A stretch of 5,519 nt of DNA, taken from positions 1 to 5,519 of the forward strand of contig JALORV010000225.1 in assembly GCA_025458735.1 (NCBI GenBank), given 5' to 3'. Below, piece by piece: positions 5,354 through 5,519 of the stretch. The stretch's first letter is position 1. Each line of letters begins with the position of its first letter. The stretch comes from Burkholderiaceae bacterium (GTDB lineage Bacteria; Pseudomonadota; Gammaproteobacteria; Burkholderiales; Burkholderiaceae). A program made the position numbers and the translations under genes. Under the pieces are notes generated by a model, which had not been told where the DNA came from, did no database searches, and was given only the letters and a program-made list of their open reading frames with translations.

Positions 5354-5519
5354 TCAGTAGCGCGACGCGGGCGGCACTGCGTCGGCGCTGCGGAAGGCGG
5401 TGCGCATCCGCTGCTCGGTCTCCTGTGCGGCAACCTGCCGGCCCTGCTTCTTCTGCGCGAGCGCCAAGCCGCGCAGCGACCAGCCGTTGTCGGGATAGTG
5501 CGCGAGGTCCTCGCGGTAG
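5354..5519 (-). CDS. TPR-type protein, C-terminal fragment
   Basis: The frame enters from the right edge and ends at the TGA at 5354-5356, giving 54 visible residues. They include REDLAHYPDNGWSLRGLALA (2-21), then a charged helix QKKQGRQVAAQETEQRMRTAF and the ending PPASRY. The pattern of a helix with NGW-SLxGLA, a turn, then an amphipathic helix and a short polar tail is the usual C-terminus of a family of tetratricopeptide-repeat proteins in Proteobacteria. The function is not known from this piece. It is on the same strand as the operon, but 241 bp with an apparent promoter separate it from the rhodanese, so it is probably a separate transcription unit. Confidence 0.75.
   Translation of the reverse strand, partial: YREDLAHYPDNGWSLRGLALAQKKQGRQVAAQETEQRMRTAFRSADAVPPASRY

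Overview
The window is GC-rich apart from one AT-rich regulatory patch. Codon usage and protein sequences fit a betaproteobacterium, probably Burkholderiales or Rhodocyclales. This is inferred from composition and from a GC-rich intergenic hairpin repeat of a kind common in that group; nothing here fixes the genus. Every supported gene lies on the minus strand, so the operon reads from right to left.

Layout in transcription order: (1) the C-terminal 54 residues of a TPR-type protein (5519-5354). (2) A 241-bp promoter region with an FNR-type box placed 41.5 bp upstream of the start point predicted from an extended -10. (3) A cytoplasmic single-domain rhodanese (from 5112). (4) An AT-rich regulatory stretch (about 4528-4720) with a second FNR-type box and an 18-bp dyad. 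(5) A Tat-exported molybdopterin oxidoreductase of the PsrA/PhsA type (4527-2329). (6) A 152-bp gap packed with hairpins, one of which can pair with the next gene's Shine-Dalgarno. (7) A four-cluster ferredoxin subunit (2176-1637). (8) An NrfD/PsrC-type membrane anchor broken by loss of its first membrane helix plus a frameshift (1623-656). (9) An ArsR repressor with the arsenite-type CVC metal site (624-145). (10) The signal peptide and first residues of an exported protein, possibly a cytochrome c (107-1).

Together these form an anaerobic respiratory module. The catalytic subunit works on the outer face of the membrane, the ferredoxin subunit wires it to the membrane, and the NrfD anchor exchanges electrons with the quinone pool. 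Two FNR boxes imply induction without oxygen. The arsenite-type ArsR and the rhodanese point to a chalcogen or metalloid substrate (polysulfide/thiosulfate, selenite/selenate, arsenate or antimonate), but the sequence does not decide which.

The main anomalies are: the broken anchor gene; a rhodanese reading frame with no stop that runs in frame through a promoter-like region into the molybdoenzyme's Tat signal; the SD-sequestering hairpin; and a metalloid-sensing regulator inside a sulfur-type operon.
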